Positions 44,401 through 55,836 of a stretch of 64,000 bases of DNA are shown here, in pieces. A model generated the notes under the pieces. It had not been told where the DNA came from. It searched no databases and saw nothing but the letters and a program-made list of their open reading frames with translations. Position 1 is the stretch's first letter, and the number at the start of each line of letters is the position of its first letter. This DNA is from Oryzias latipes (taxonomy: Eukaryota; Chordata; Actinopteri; Beloniformes; Adrianichthyidae): contig NC_019859.2 of the NCBI RefSeq assembly GCF_002234675.1, positions 32,634,934-32,698,933 on the forward strand. The letters are read 5' to 3'. The position numbers and the translations under genes were made by a program.

Positions 44401-46282
44401 GAAACTGGTGCTCGCGCGATGCAGGAAGAGAGGGGGAGAGCGCGTGTGAGTGTGTGGAGCACATACACACGCGGTCAGTCGCCGTTTTGGACTTAAGGAA
44501 ACAGTACTAAACATAGTTCACCTTTAGTAACTGATACTGGTTCTTTTGTCAAACCGGCCCGGAGGCTCTGGGGGTTCGAACGCGGAAGTGAACCCCACGT
44601 CTTATTGGTATTCTGCGTCCAGCGGCTCGTCTTTAGATGTCTGCGCACTCAAAGGCAGCAGGGGGGGGGGGGGGGGGGTCGGCCTGTTTAGGTGATCAGA
44701 GCGAATTGCCCGCTTGCTGGCTGTGCATTTGGGATGAAATGCACGTATGATCCTACCACAGCTTATAGTGGCTAGTGGGGTGGGGTGGCCACTGGGGTGG
44801 CCAGGTGTCGGAGGGGGGTGGCCGTGGCCACCCCTGGCCACCCCCTGGTGGCGCCACTGGGCAGGATGTGAGAGAAGATGCGGGAAAAGCAGGCAGGCGA
44901 GCTTACAGTTTACCACTGCATCATACACCAAGAGGCCTTGTGTGGCAAATCCTTGAAAATGGATCACATTATGAGCACTGTAACGCAAGGAGTCAACTTC
45001 ATAAAAGCAAAAGGTTTGAATCACCGTGAGTTCAAGTCTTTCCTAGAGGAGTTGGGTGCAGACCATAGTGACATGCGCTATCACACAGATGTGAGGTGGC
45101 TGAGCCGAGGAAAAGTTGCGAAGAGATGTTTTGAGCTGCGTAAGGAAATTTGTCTTTTCATGGAAAGCAAAGAGAAAGACACAACAGAGCTTAGGGATGA
45201 AAAGTTTCAATGTGAGCTTGCATTTCTATGTGACATCATGAATCATCTCGACGCGCTCAAGCTGCAGCTTCAGGGGCGCGCGCACGTCATCACAGACATG
45301 TACAATGCCGTGAGGGCTTTTAGAACCTAGTTGCGCTTGTGGGAGAGTCAGATGCAGCGGGGAAACCTGGCTCAATTTTTTGTGCTGCCAAGTCATGAAA
45401 GAGCAGACCGCTACCGCCGTGATGCCTTTTGCACAGTTCGCTGAAAAACTCGTTCTACTTGGCGCTGAGTTTACCCGACGATTTGCCGACTTTGAAGCCC
45501 AAAAATGTACATTTGAACTTTTTAGCAACCCCATTTGCGTTTGATGTGAATAACGCATCAAGCAATCTCCAAATGGAGCTTATTGAGTTACAGTGTAATG
45601 ACACGCTCAAGTCAAGGTATGACTCTGTCGGTGCTGCGCAATTTCCACCTCACCTACCTGACACGCTGCCCGAACTCCGTGCCCAAACTGCGCAAATGCT
45701 CTCTATGTTCGGCAGCACAGATCTGTGCGAACAACTGTTTTCATTAATAAAAATGAACATAACGCCACATAGGAGTCGTATCACTGATGAACACCTTCAT
45801 TCAGTCCTGAGGATTTCCTCTGCGCAGAGCCTGACTCCAGAAATTGATGCACTTGCATGTAAAAAGCGATGCCAAGTGTCTGGCTTGGACCTATGTGCAT
45901 CATCAGAGTAAATGGACAGTGAAAAAAACTGAACTGGATAAATTTTATTTTATGTACTGAAGGCATGGTCGGTTCAAAGTTGAAAGAGATATTTGTTTTA
46001 GGTCTTGGCCTTGATGGCCTGTGATGAAAAGATTTAGGTTACAATTAAAATGAATAAAGTTAAAGATATAGAGGCCTGATATTTATTTCAGTTTTTTTTT
46101 TTTTTTTTTTTTTTCACCCTGTTCTGGGTTCAGTATTTAAGCAAAAATTCAATTGTAATATATTAAAATGGTTAATACAGTAGTTTACTGTATCTCAAAG
46201 GTAATAAAAACATAAATAAATGAATAAAAAATTTGTTTGGCCCTTGACAATGTTCTTATTTTTAATTTTGTCTGAACATGAA

Positions 46283-48083
46283 CATGAAGGAGAGCCTCAC
46301 TGGCACTTCCAAGCCGTTTTGGTGGTGGAGTTGGTGAAGGGAAGAGTGATGGGAGTGCATTGATGAGAGCAAAAGTGAAATCCACTAAGAAAGAGACAAA
46401 ATAGATAACTGAGTCCTTTGAACACTGTCATGAACTGGTGGTGGAGGACCCAAAATGCAGGAGACCAGGATTGGCAAAAGGAAACAATAATACATAATTA
46501 ACAAACTGGAACATGACAAAACAGAAAAGACAAAAAAAAAAGTCCAGAACACAGTTTGGGTTCCTGCAGCTGAGCAGAAGTGAGGGGTGACATGACAAAC
46601 CCCTCTTTAGAAGCAGACATGAAGAGGAGCGGTCCAAGCGACTGTCCCCAGGGACAAGACACCTGAAGGGGAGCAGCTCCGGTGACCCTCCTCTAGAACA
46701 GGAAACATGGCCAAGGGGGATGAACGGTGACCGTCCTTCAAGTTTCAAGTTTCCTGTGGAGAGTCACCGGGGCCGCTCTTCTTCATGTGTGTTCCTGAGG
46801 GGGGTCGCTGGGACCACGCTTCATGTCCCGTGTCCCTGAGGATGGTCACCATTTATTCCCCCTTGGCTATGTCTCCTGGTCCAGAAGAGGGTCACCAGTG
46901 CTGCTCCTCTTCATGGTTCCTGTCCCTGGGGAGAGTAATTGGGACCGCTCCTCTTCATGCCTGTTCCTGAGGAGGGGTTTGTCATGTCACCCCCTCACTT
47001 CTGCTAGGCTGCAGGAACCCAAACTGTGTTCTGGACTTGTATTTTTCTTTTCCTGTTCCTCCAGGTCCCCCTTGTCTGTTTGTTTGTGCATCTGGGATCT
47101 TCTCTTTTGGGGAGGGGTACTGTAAGGATTCTGTGTTGTTGTTCTTGGTCATGTTTTTTGGTTTTCCTTTTGTCAGTCACTCCAGTTTCAGGTTCATGAT
47201 CCACAGCTGTCTTCAGTTTAGTTAATTACCCTCAGCCTATTTAAGTGTCTTGGTTTCTGGTCATCCTTTCCGGTCACCTGCTCTGATGTATCACCTTTTT
47301 GTTTCGCCATGTTTCAGTTTGTTTATTAAATGATTTATTTTGTGTCGCCAAGCCTGCTCTCCTGTAATTTGGGTCCTCCACCACCAGTTCCTGACAAACA
47401 CGTTTTGAAAAACAGAACAGGAACTTGCCTCCGCGCACATCCAATGGAAAAGGGGGTTTCAGAGCTTTCTTCCACACTCCAAAAAACTGAATGTTTGCAC
47501 AAACGTCCTTCCACATTCCCTTGATTTCATCTATGCAGTTGAGGTTAGCATCACGTACAATACAACACAGCTCATCCATGGCCTTAGTAAAATAAATAAA
47601 TCAAGGGTGCTCAAGTTGTTTAATCACAATTGACCTTAAATACACAGCAACCATAGGCATAAAAAAATCGAATTTTCCTTCACATTGCGAAGTAAGGTGA
47701 AGTACTGGCTGCGCACCATTTCCAGCTCTGAATCTGTGTACATGGCACTCTGGTGGGTCTGACATGTTCATTTTCTTGTCAGTAGACATGGTAGTTGAAG
47801 TTGGAGGTTGGCATGGTGATACAGCTGTAGTTGCAGGGATGACCTCACTTTCACAAGTCCTGACATCTGTTGGAGCACTCCCACTCTTAAAAAAAACACA
47901 CATAAAACACAAATAAGATATTTGACTCAGACAGGTGATGGCCAGATTTTTTTACTGCTATACCTTTTGACAGATGAAATCCCAGAGCTTCTTTCTTCTG
48001 AAAAAAATGTTCTGATCCAGGAAATAGATCCTTCAAGTCCACCCGGTTGAGACCTAGCAAGGCTTCCTCATCAACATCGGCAG
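46283..48083 (-). pseudogene. Decayed multi-exon TE-like gene with SAM-like segment
   Basis: On the minus strand: 47964-48083 encodes EEALLGLNRVDLKDLFPG, resembling a SAM-type helical segment, then a one-base frame change before LWDFICQK-like codons. About 47605-47890 contains SELEMVRSQYFTLLRNVK in one frame and GKFDFFMPMVAVYLRS in another, so it is frameshifted. About 47402-47582 encodes MDELCCIVRDANLN...VWKKALKPPFP. Positions 46283-46384 form the next exon. The foldback element (46426-47396) interrupts it and the hAT (41521-46282) separates the last exon at 41050-41253. Family unnamed; SAM assignment is tentative. Confidence 0.45.
46426..47396. mobile_element. Foldback LTR-like element, 5-bp TSD
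   Basis: It starts TGTCATGAACTGGTGGTGG, ends CCACCACCAGTTCCTGACA, and is flanked by AACAC (46421-46425 and 47397-47401). A large inner palindrome pairs about 46548-46620 with 46970-47040 (e.g. CAGAACACAGTTTGGGTTCC against GGAACCCAAACTGTGTTCTG). Positions 47100-47396 look like one LTR-like unit with a TATTTAAG box. The 46620-46960 centre consists of repeated 'cctgaggagggt.. / ggaccgctcctcttcatg' segments. Confidence 0.65.
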
Positions 48084-48960
48084 CTATTGAAAATTAGACA
48101 TTCTGTTTTAAATAAAATGTCTGTCCCATCCATACAATCAACTATCGTATCAACACCATCATAGAGGGCAATTTAGTCATAAGCAGCATAATGCTTGTCA
48201 GATTTTGTAGGTTGTCATCCAATATGAATTCCAACCAACATTGAATGGTTAAAATTATTCTGATCTTGATTGAAATTGTCCATAATAGCAGTAGAAAAAA
48301 TCTCCACCAAAAGTAGACTGAATAATGCCTTAGACTTAAATTGCATGTGTGTGTGTTTTGATGAAGTTATTGGAACTCTTCTAAAATAATTCTAGCCTTA
48401 GATGAAGTCTAGTCTTGTCTCTCAAAGCGCCATTTTTTTAAACATTTTTAACATTAACATTTTAACATTTTTTTAACATTGACAAATATCAGACATGTAA
48501 AAACACAGAATAAAGTGTCCCAATTTGTATTTAATCTGATTTGAAGGGACTTTCAACTGTTTAGACAGAAACACAACAATCAGATGTGGAAGAAAAAATT
48601 ATTTGTGTCACTTTCCTGCAGTGTAAATGCAGCCAAAGATAGCTGATAACCTAGCTAGACAGACTGTGAAACCCGCTGCACAACCCAGAAAAGTGTCACA
48701 AAATGCAGAGTAAAGTTTTAAACCTTATGAAATACAAGGCAATAAACAAACAAGAAAGCTGTATCTGGAGCAACATTTAAAGAAGTTTAAATGTTAAAAT
48801 TTTCAATAAGCAATTGATGAATCTTTTTTGAATTTTAATGTGTAAAAACTACAAACTGATTTAACAAAATGATTGTTTTTGGAGCAATTCATTTAATAAC
48901 TGTTTTCCCTTTACATAAAGGAAGCGGCTGTTGCTGTAACATCCACATCTGTTCCTGATA
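48084..48960. other. Unassigned spacer
   Basis: A/T-rich sequence with a local (AACATTTTT)n run near 48440-48480. No gene, splice structure or known repeat recognised. Confidence 0.4.
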
Positions 48961-50048
<1,088 letters not shown>

Positions 50049-50225
50049 CTAAATCTGCTTCAGCTTTTGTCATCAGTGTTCGAGAGCAGAGCCATTTGTC
50101 ACAGGCAAGTTTGATTTTTATAATCAGAGGCATCAACTAGGCTATATCTTGTTTACTAATAAGTTAATTTCAGTTGGTATTTGGTATTGACGTAGAAATT
50201 AATAAGTTGCAAATACTTTTTACAG

Positions 50226-51481
50226 AGAACAGTCAACAACATCGTCTCAGGAGTGCAACAGTATCAAGCTGTTCTTCTGGCCACCAGGAGGGAGGGAATG
50301 ATAAGAGTCTTTGAAAAACACCCTGCAACAACTTCTGATTATCAAGAGGATGCTTTGGGTACATTTGACACATTTGTAAATCCTCTCTCCAACACTGCAT
50401 ATGGACTGAACAAGAAAATTAAGCATTTGTTCAATCCAATCTACCCAGAGGAAGTAGTGGTGTCGCAAAAGATAAGTTGGGTAAAGCGAGGTCTTTCGCA
50501 AGTTATGTCTTTAAAAACAGAAGTTTTTATTACGTACCTCTAGTTCAAAACCTCAAACAGTTGTTAAGCAATTTGAGAATTTTAACATGCTAACAACTGC
50601 ACCATTACGATCCAGAGAGGGATTCTTATATGATTTCACAGTCAGATTTTTAGGGTCCCATGCTTCTGCAAACAAATTGCTTATGTTTTATTGTACTCTC
50701 GGTAATATAGATCCAAAATTTCGGTCAAAATTGGCTCTTTGCTAACTGTATCTCAACTTAAAAATATGATAGAAAACCACTTGGACCACTTTAAACAACT
50801 TTTCCCAGATGCCAATGTCATACCTAAGCAGCATTACATGGTGCATCTCCCGAGTCAAATATCATCCCTTGGTCCTTTAACAAGGAGCATGTGCATGCAC
50901 TTTGAGTCCAAGCACCAGTATTTTAAGCAGTGTGCTTCAAAATTAAGCTTTAAAAATGTTTGTAAATCACTTCCACAAACCACAACCAATTTCTCGAATG
51001 CTGTCAGAATGATTTGGGCATTGGACATCCAGTTTTTAGAAATGAAAAAGAATCAGGACCTGTGCTAGCTGTCACAAATACTAATTATGTTCAACAAAAA
51101 ATCTGAAATTTTTTAGGCATAGAGGTGCTCCAATCTATTGTCAGAGTGAAGTGGTACATCCTGAATGGCAATAAATACATAAGCGGGAAATCTATGGTTC
51201 TTGCAGATGTTGATACCAGTCTTTGGAATGATTAAGGACATGTATCTGATTGATTCCACTGTTGTTGCATTTGAATATCAACACTATGAAACCATGCATT
51301 TAAATCCCAACTGTCAGGTCTATGAAGTGGCAGTACCTACTCATGCCCAGGCCACAGAATTAGTGCGTGAGCTCATTGATAACACATCATATTATTCTTT
51401 CAGTTTTAAGGAGAAAGTTTTTGTGCCAATAAAATATAGTCTTTGTGATGTTATTTCCTTAAGAATGCAGCCTGAAAATTA
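50226..51481 (+). pseudogene. Decayed TE-like gene, longer copy
   Basis: After an acceptor (actttttacag) the frame reads RTVNNIVSGVQQYQAVLLAT, then NPIYPEEVVVSQKISW; a stop near 50541 is bypassed only by changing frame (VPLVQNLKQLLSN). Later come HFKQLFPDANVIPKQHYMVH, SLGPLTRSMCMHFESKH, FGMIKDMYLIDSTVVAFEYQ and a final LCDVI region ending at 51481. The arrangement and motifs match a large uncharacterised transposon-like fish family. It is broken by at least two frame changes. A shorter copy is at 22214-22860. Confidence 0.55.
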
Positions 51482-51714
51482 GGCTGACTTGTTAAATGTT
51501 GAAAAGCCTCTTATCACTTTTGTTTGTGAAAGTTCCAGTTAATTCATTAGTTGCAAGGCCATTTGTCCACATCACTTTCAGATGATGTTTGTGACTTTTT
51601 TTCTGTTGAGAAAACTTCTTCTCATGGTCTTCAAAACAACTGTGTTAGATGTAAACTGTCTGAGAGATTGAATGTGGCTTCACCCATTTATTTAACAAAT
51701 CTGTTTAATAAAAT

Positions 51715-53033
51715 GTTGTCTCATGGACATTTCTTAAATCAAGCAATTTGAGTGTTTTTATCTATCTTAAATGAAGTTTTTCTTGAGTATGGAGTAAAGG
51801 GATTTTTACTCATTTTAATTATTATTTTCTTATTTCTAAATTCTAGATCTTAATGAGACAAAAAAAAACCTTAATTAGGCTTCTTTTGAGAAAAGCATAG
51901 AAACTTGTAAAGCAAAGATAATGTCATGGTGGCCTGTCAGACTCCTCCCCCTCCAGCTCTGCTGCTCATTCCTCTCAGCTGTGACCACTCATCTCATCAA
52001 AGCCACCGGCTACGAAAGGAGACCCAGCTTCATTATTCTTCGCCAATTCATTAACCCTGATGGTGCCTAGTCTCCTGAAGCTCTCTGTCTGGCCCCTTGT
52101 CTTGTCCTCTGCACTTCAGGTTTTCATCTCATGCCACGAGTGTCACCTGAGCCTTACCACTGCGAGCAGCAGCAGCCACAGCTCTCCATCGCTGACCCCG
52201 CCTGCCATTGTGAGCCACAGTCTCTGTGCTCCTCAAGATCTCCAGCCACGCCACGCACCAAGAACTCAAGCCACGAACCCTGTCTCGCCCCTCGCTCAGG
52301 GAGTTCGCCACAAACGGTACCGGAGCCTCAAATAAAGAGCCGTAGCCACGTCACCCACAGCTTCGCCAGGATCCAACAGGAACTCAAATAAACTTCTTAC
52401 TTACCTGTCTCTGCCTTCTGAGTTTCAGCATCTGGGTCCGTCCTGCGTTCTGGTCATGACAGATAAAATAAAATAACTTAAAACCTGGTAAAATATCTTA
52501 AATGTCTAAAAACAAGATTTAAAATCTGTGCAACAAAGAGTTTGCAGTGTGGCGACAACTGCCAGAAAAAGAGGAAATTACACGCGGTGTCAACAGGACA
52601 GTCAAGAGGGCAGACAACATTTTCTATGTCACTGCCTCTGCAAAAGGAAGGACCGTGACGACGGCAGTAGAAAAGGAATCAGAGCGGAACTTGGAGAGAG
52701 AGACAGAGCAGGTTCCTTTGAAGAAAAAATGTTGTGTTAAAAGGTACTTTCTAGCTAAGTGAAAAAATGCTTACTTTGTCGTACCTCATAGGCTGGATAA
52801 AGTCATGTGCCTTATTTGCAAGAAGGTAAATGCAATGCCAAAGAAATCCATATAAACTGTTACTACAAATCATTTAAAAAAAAACTATGAAACTTTTACA
52901 GGTGAGGAGCACAAAGACTTCCAACAACTACAACGAGGCTATGCTGCACAGCAGATTATGTTTACAAAAAAGGTTAAATCCAGTGAAGCTGTGAGAGAAG
53001 CTAGCTAGGTTGTGGCTTTATAAATGGCGTAAA
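51715..53033. repeat. Repeat family T, copy 2
   Basis: Matches 23212-23786 plus 25638-25850 and copy 3 at 54949. It contains the TASAKGRTVTTAVEKES stretch at about 52620-52690 and the exon-like segment after 52900. Split by the solo LTR at 51922-52461; cut at its right by the Harbinger-like repeat. Confidence 0.55.
51922..52461 (+). mobile_element. Solo LTR, 540 bp
   Basis: Starts TGTCATGG and ends GGTCATGACA (TGTCATG/CATGACA inverted ends), with GATAA on both sides (51917-51921 and 52462-52466). It carries two AATAAA signals near its end. The uninterrupted arrangement is seen in the other T copies ('agcaaagataagataaaat'). Open frames inside it are not genes. Confidence 0.8.
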
Positions 53034-54569
53034 CCAGAGAATGTTTCTGTTAAACCAGAGAAAGCAGAGTAAGTCAAACCCGTTTCTGAAAGAGAGGTAA
53101 CTTATACTCGGAGTCAGTGTCCATGGTTACTTATGCTGTGAACCTAACCTGGTCGGGAGCAGGTTTTATTCTCCAAACTCAAGGTTTCTGCCGGTCCCCT
53201 CCCCTTTTTAAAGACGAAGCGGTATTTTTCGCTTTAACCTTCATTGCCCACATGTCCGTCACACAGAGACGGTCTAAGTGACAAGAATGGCTTGTTCTTT
53301 TTTGGAGGACCCAATAGACGAGGAGGCTGCATTAATTCATAGAGAATTATATTTACCTCGTACGAGGATTTTGAGAAGACTCGATTTTTTTTTTTCACTT
53401 TTAGCTGCTGCCATGTTCTTTTAATTCCTGCAGGATTGCATCTACGTGAAAATGAAATCAGGGACATTGAATTAGATTAATGTAACAATTACTTTTTGGA
53501 AACACAATTTTCTAGCACTGCTTACTTTTTTAATCCCACATACACCTATACCACTTGATCAATACAAGGGTAGTGTTGCAGTGTGTGTGTGCTGAGCGGG
53601 GTGCGATCCACGAGAGACAAGGGGAGGGGCGAGTGCAGGTGCAGATGGGGGGGGGGAGGGGTTGCGTGTTCGGAGGACGGAGCACTTAGTTAAATAAGGA
53701 GAAGGTGTCATTCCCAGAATAACTGTTTTGGAGTCATTCTTAATCCGCTCTGGAGGTTGAGGGTTTCCAACGGGAAGTGAACCCCGAAGGAGAATTCCCT
53801 TCGGCCCTGAAGGAAATCTCCCCTGCGCTTCTGACCACGGTCGGAAAGACGAGAGAAAAGAAAGGAGAAGTCTTCGCGCAGCGAAAGGTTCAACAGTAGA
53901 CAAAAGTTCACTTTTAAAAACACAATCGCATGTATTAATATTAAAATGACCAACGTTTGCAAGAGGGGAAGGTTAACAAGAAAGTCCTCTAAACATTACC
54001 AACGTTAAATGCATTTTTCCCCCAGATTGGTTCTGTACACTATGCAGCATTTCATGCATTTACACCAGGAACAACACTTCAAAAGTACTCCGAAATATCG
54101 CCATGTTTTATTTCACTCCTTACGCTATTTAAAAAGTTATTTATTACAGCCAATATTTTATAACAATGATTTAAATGCAAACTTACGCATTAACTTGAGC
54201 AGCTATGTTTTCCCTCGCTAACTGTCTCTGTTTTGCAGATGCAGCGGTGTTGCTTTTCTTCTGGAATATGTGCTCAAATTCACTGTAACTCTGCAGCAGC
54301 ACGTCAAGTTCAGCTGGCGAAAAATACGCAGACCTCTTTTTTTCACGGTTGCCATGGTGACACGTGATATCTGCGCTTCATTGATAATGTCTTCTTATAG
54401 TCGCGGTGCCCACGCTCACGTCCGAATCAGTCCACTCAGAGTTGATTGACCTAACTCGGATCAGCTTCTCTGAAACAGAAAACTCAGAGTTGTTAATCTC
54501 CCGATTGACCAACTCAGAGTTCAAGTTCAACCTCAGAGTTGGTTGAACCTCCTTTCTGAAACAGGCCCC
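53034..54569. mobile_element. PIF/Harbinger-type non-autonomous repeat
   Basis: The right end 'gttgaacctcctttctgaaacaggcccc' and left subterminal 'gaggtaacttatactcggagtc..ggttac..aacctaacctgg' are typical of fish Harbinger elements. The left terminus itself is degraded. The interior (including G-rich 53580-53660 and a 'gaagtgaaccccgaagg' segment near 53770) has no recognised transposase. Confidence 0.55.
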
Positions 54570-54948
54570 AGGTTAGCTGTGTTGCTGGCTGTAGCCCATC
54601 CAAGTCAGAGCTCAGAACAGGTCCAGGATTTATCTCAATATCACCAGCCAAAATGAGTATCATCACAAGGTTGATAAGCATCTGGAGAGGCCTTGTTGAT
54701 TTTACTTGTTCATGTTTACCTGGGGGTGGCCTTGCATGTCCAAAATCCAGAACCCTTTCAAACAGCAGCTGTTGACTCCTCTTTGTTGAATAAAGAGTTG
54801 TGTTATTATCCATTTTCCGTGGACACATCAGATTCCAGAAAAGATAAAATGCCATAAAAACTACAGATAGACGTATTAATTGTATTAATTAACCTGCCAG
54901 CCTGTGTGTATGCACCTTGGCGGCCATCTTGGACTTGGACAAGAAAAT
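54570..54948 (-). pseudogene. LINE 5' end with 2A-like motif
   Basis: The minus strand carries a start codon at 54855 (or MDNN at about 54813) and an open frame that runs into the Harbinger end. The frame includes a hydrophobic stretch LINLVMILILAG followed at once by GDIEINPGP (54619-54645), which fits the D-V/I-E-x-N-P-G-P consensus of 2A ribosome-skipping sequences known from some non-LTR retrotransposons. A YY1-like CAAGATGGCCGCCAAGG lies about 60-75 bp upstream of the start (54914-54931), as expected near a LINE 5' end. Everything downstream is missing. Confidence 0.55.
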
Positions 54949-55740
54949 CAAGTTTTTCTTGAGTATGGAGTAAAGGGATTTTTACTCATTTTAATTATTA
55001 TTTTCTTATTTCAAGATTGTAGATCTTAATGAGACAAAAAAAAAAACTTAAGTGGGCTTATTTTGAAATAAGCATAGAAAGTTGTAAAGCAAAGATAAGA
55101 TAAAATAACTTAAAACCTGGTAAAATATCTTGAATGTCTAAAAAAAAGTTTTTGCATCTGTGAAAGAATCAAAGAGTTTGCAGTGTGGCGACAACTGCCA
55201 GAAAAAAAGGTAATTACACACGGTGTCAACATTGCAGTCAAGAGGGCAGACAACATTTTCTATGTCACTGCCTCTGCAAAAGGAAGGACCGTGACGACGG
55301 CAGTAGAAAAGGAATCAGAGCGGAACTTGGAGAGAGAGAGCAGGTTCCTTTGAAGAAAAAATGTTGGCGAGGAGAAAAGGTGCCTTCTAGCTAAGTGAAA
55401 AAATACTTACTTTGTCGTACCTCACAGGCTGGATAAAGTCATGTGCCTTATTTGCAAGAAGGTAAATGCAATGCTCAAAGAAATCCATATAAATTGTTAC
55501 TATGTTCCAAATCATCAAAAAAACGTAAAAATTTACAGGCGAGGAGCACAAAGAGTTCCATCAACTACAAAGAGGCTATGCTGCAGAGCAGATTATGTTT
55601 ACAAAAATGGTTAAATCCAGAGAAGCTGTGAGAGAAGATAGACAAGTTGTGGCTTTAGAAATTGTGTAGCAAGCCCTTAAGTGACGGGGAGTTTAGAAAA
55701 AGAATGTATGCTGAAAGTAGCTGACATTGTTTGTCCAGAC
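54949..55740. repeat. Repeat family T, copy 3
   Basis: The uninterrupted copy. It retains the AVKRADNIFYVTASAKG stretch (about 55220-55290), the apparent donor 'aagaag|gtaaat' near 55460 and the exon-like EEHKEFHQLQRGYAAEQIM segment near 55550. It ends where the LINE begins. Confidence 0.55.
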
Positions 55741-55836
55741 CTAAAGAAATGATCAAATCAGTCCTTCAAAAACCTTCATGACTGTTGATGTGAGGGCAAC
55801 TGGACGATAGTCACTCCTCCACCCCCCTCTTTTAAC

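Larger units (their letters stand above)
42545..44859. mobile_element. Non-autonomous hAT inside the hAT transposase
   Basis: The ends CAGTGGCGCC and GGCGCCACTG have a perfect 8-bp duplication GGCAGGAT (42537-42544 and 44860-44867), which falls inside the transposase frame. The interior has no transposase. It contains another hAT (42769-43606), a common fish repeat ('tttaacctttatttaaccaggaaagtcc', 43930-44030), GT-rich microsatellite at 44310-44400 and a G run at 44659-44679. Confidence 0.85.
41777..45911 (+). pseudogene. BED-finger hAT transposase, GTF2IRD2/ZBED-like, broken
   Basis: Reading starts MAKRKIENRSFQDRW and includes a BED-type finger (CLVC...HYETRH). It continues through ARPFNEGEFVK, SLAVDESSDTSD and TTDGAPAMCG; after the nested element come YHCIIHQEALCGK and VRWLSRGK, then the hAT dimerisation region (LSMFGSTDLCEQLFS). 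Defects: TGA inside the BED finger, where a CGA to TGA change is likely; TGA near 42134; a one-base loss near 42185; the 2.3-kb insertion at 42545; TAG at 45328-45330; and a further frame change before 45429. In family terms this is a transposase related to vertebrate proteins derived from such elements; here it is a fossil. Confidence 0.75.
41521..46282 (+). mobile_element. Decayed hAT transposon with nested elements
   Basis: The left part shows the familiar 'catgtcaaactcaggcccgc..ggctaattttggcc' hAT end. The right end is truncated or atypical. The empty site is in unit A ('cctttaggacatgaaggag', about 22000). Roughly 2.3 kb of its length is another hAT element (42545-44859). Confidence 0.7.

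Noticed and set aside
44145..44514. Open frames rich in His/Thr/Ala/Arg
   Set aside because: They run through the GT/GC microsatellite and occur on both strands.
52060..52391. Two overlapping open frames
   Set aside because: They lie inside a solo LTR with clear boundaries and have no domain.
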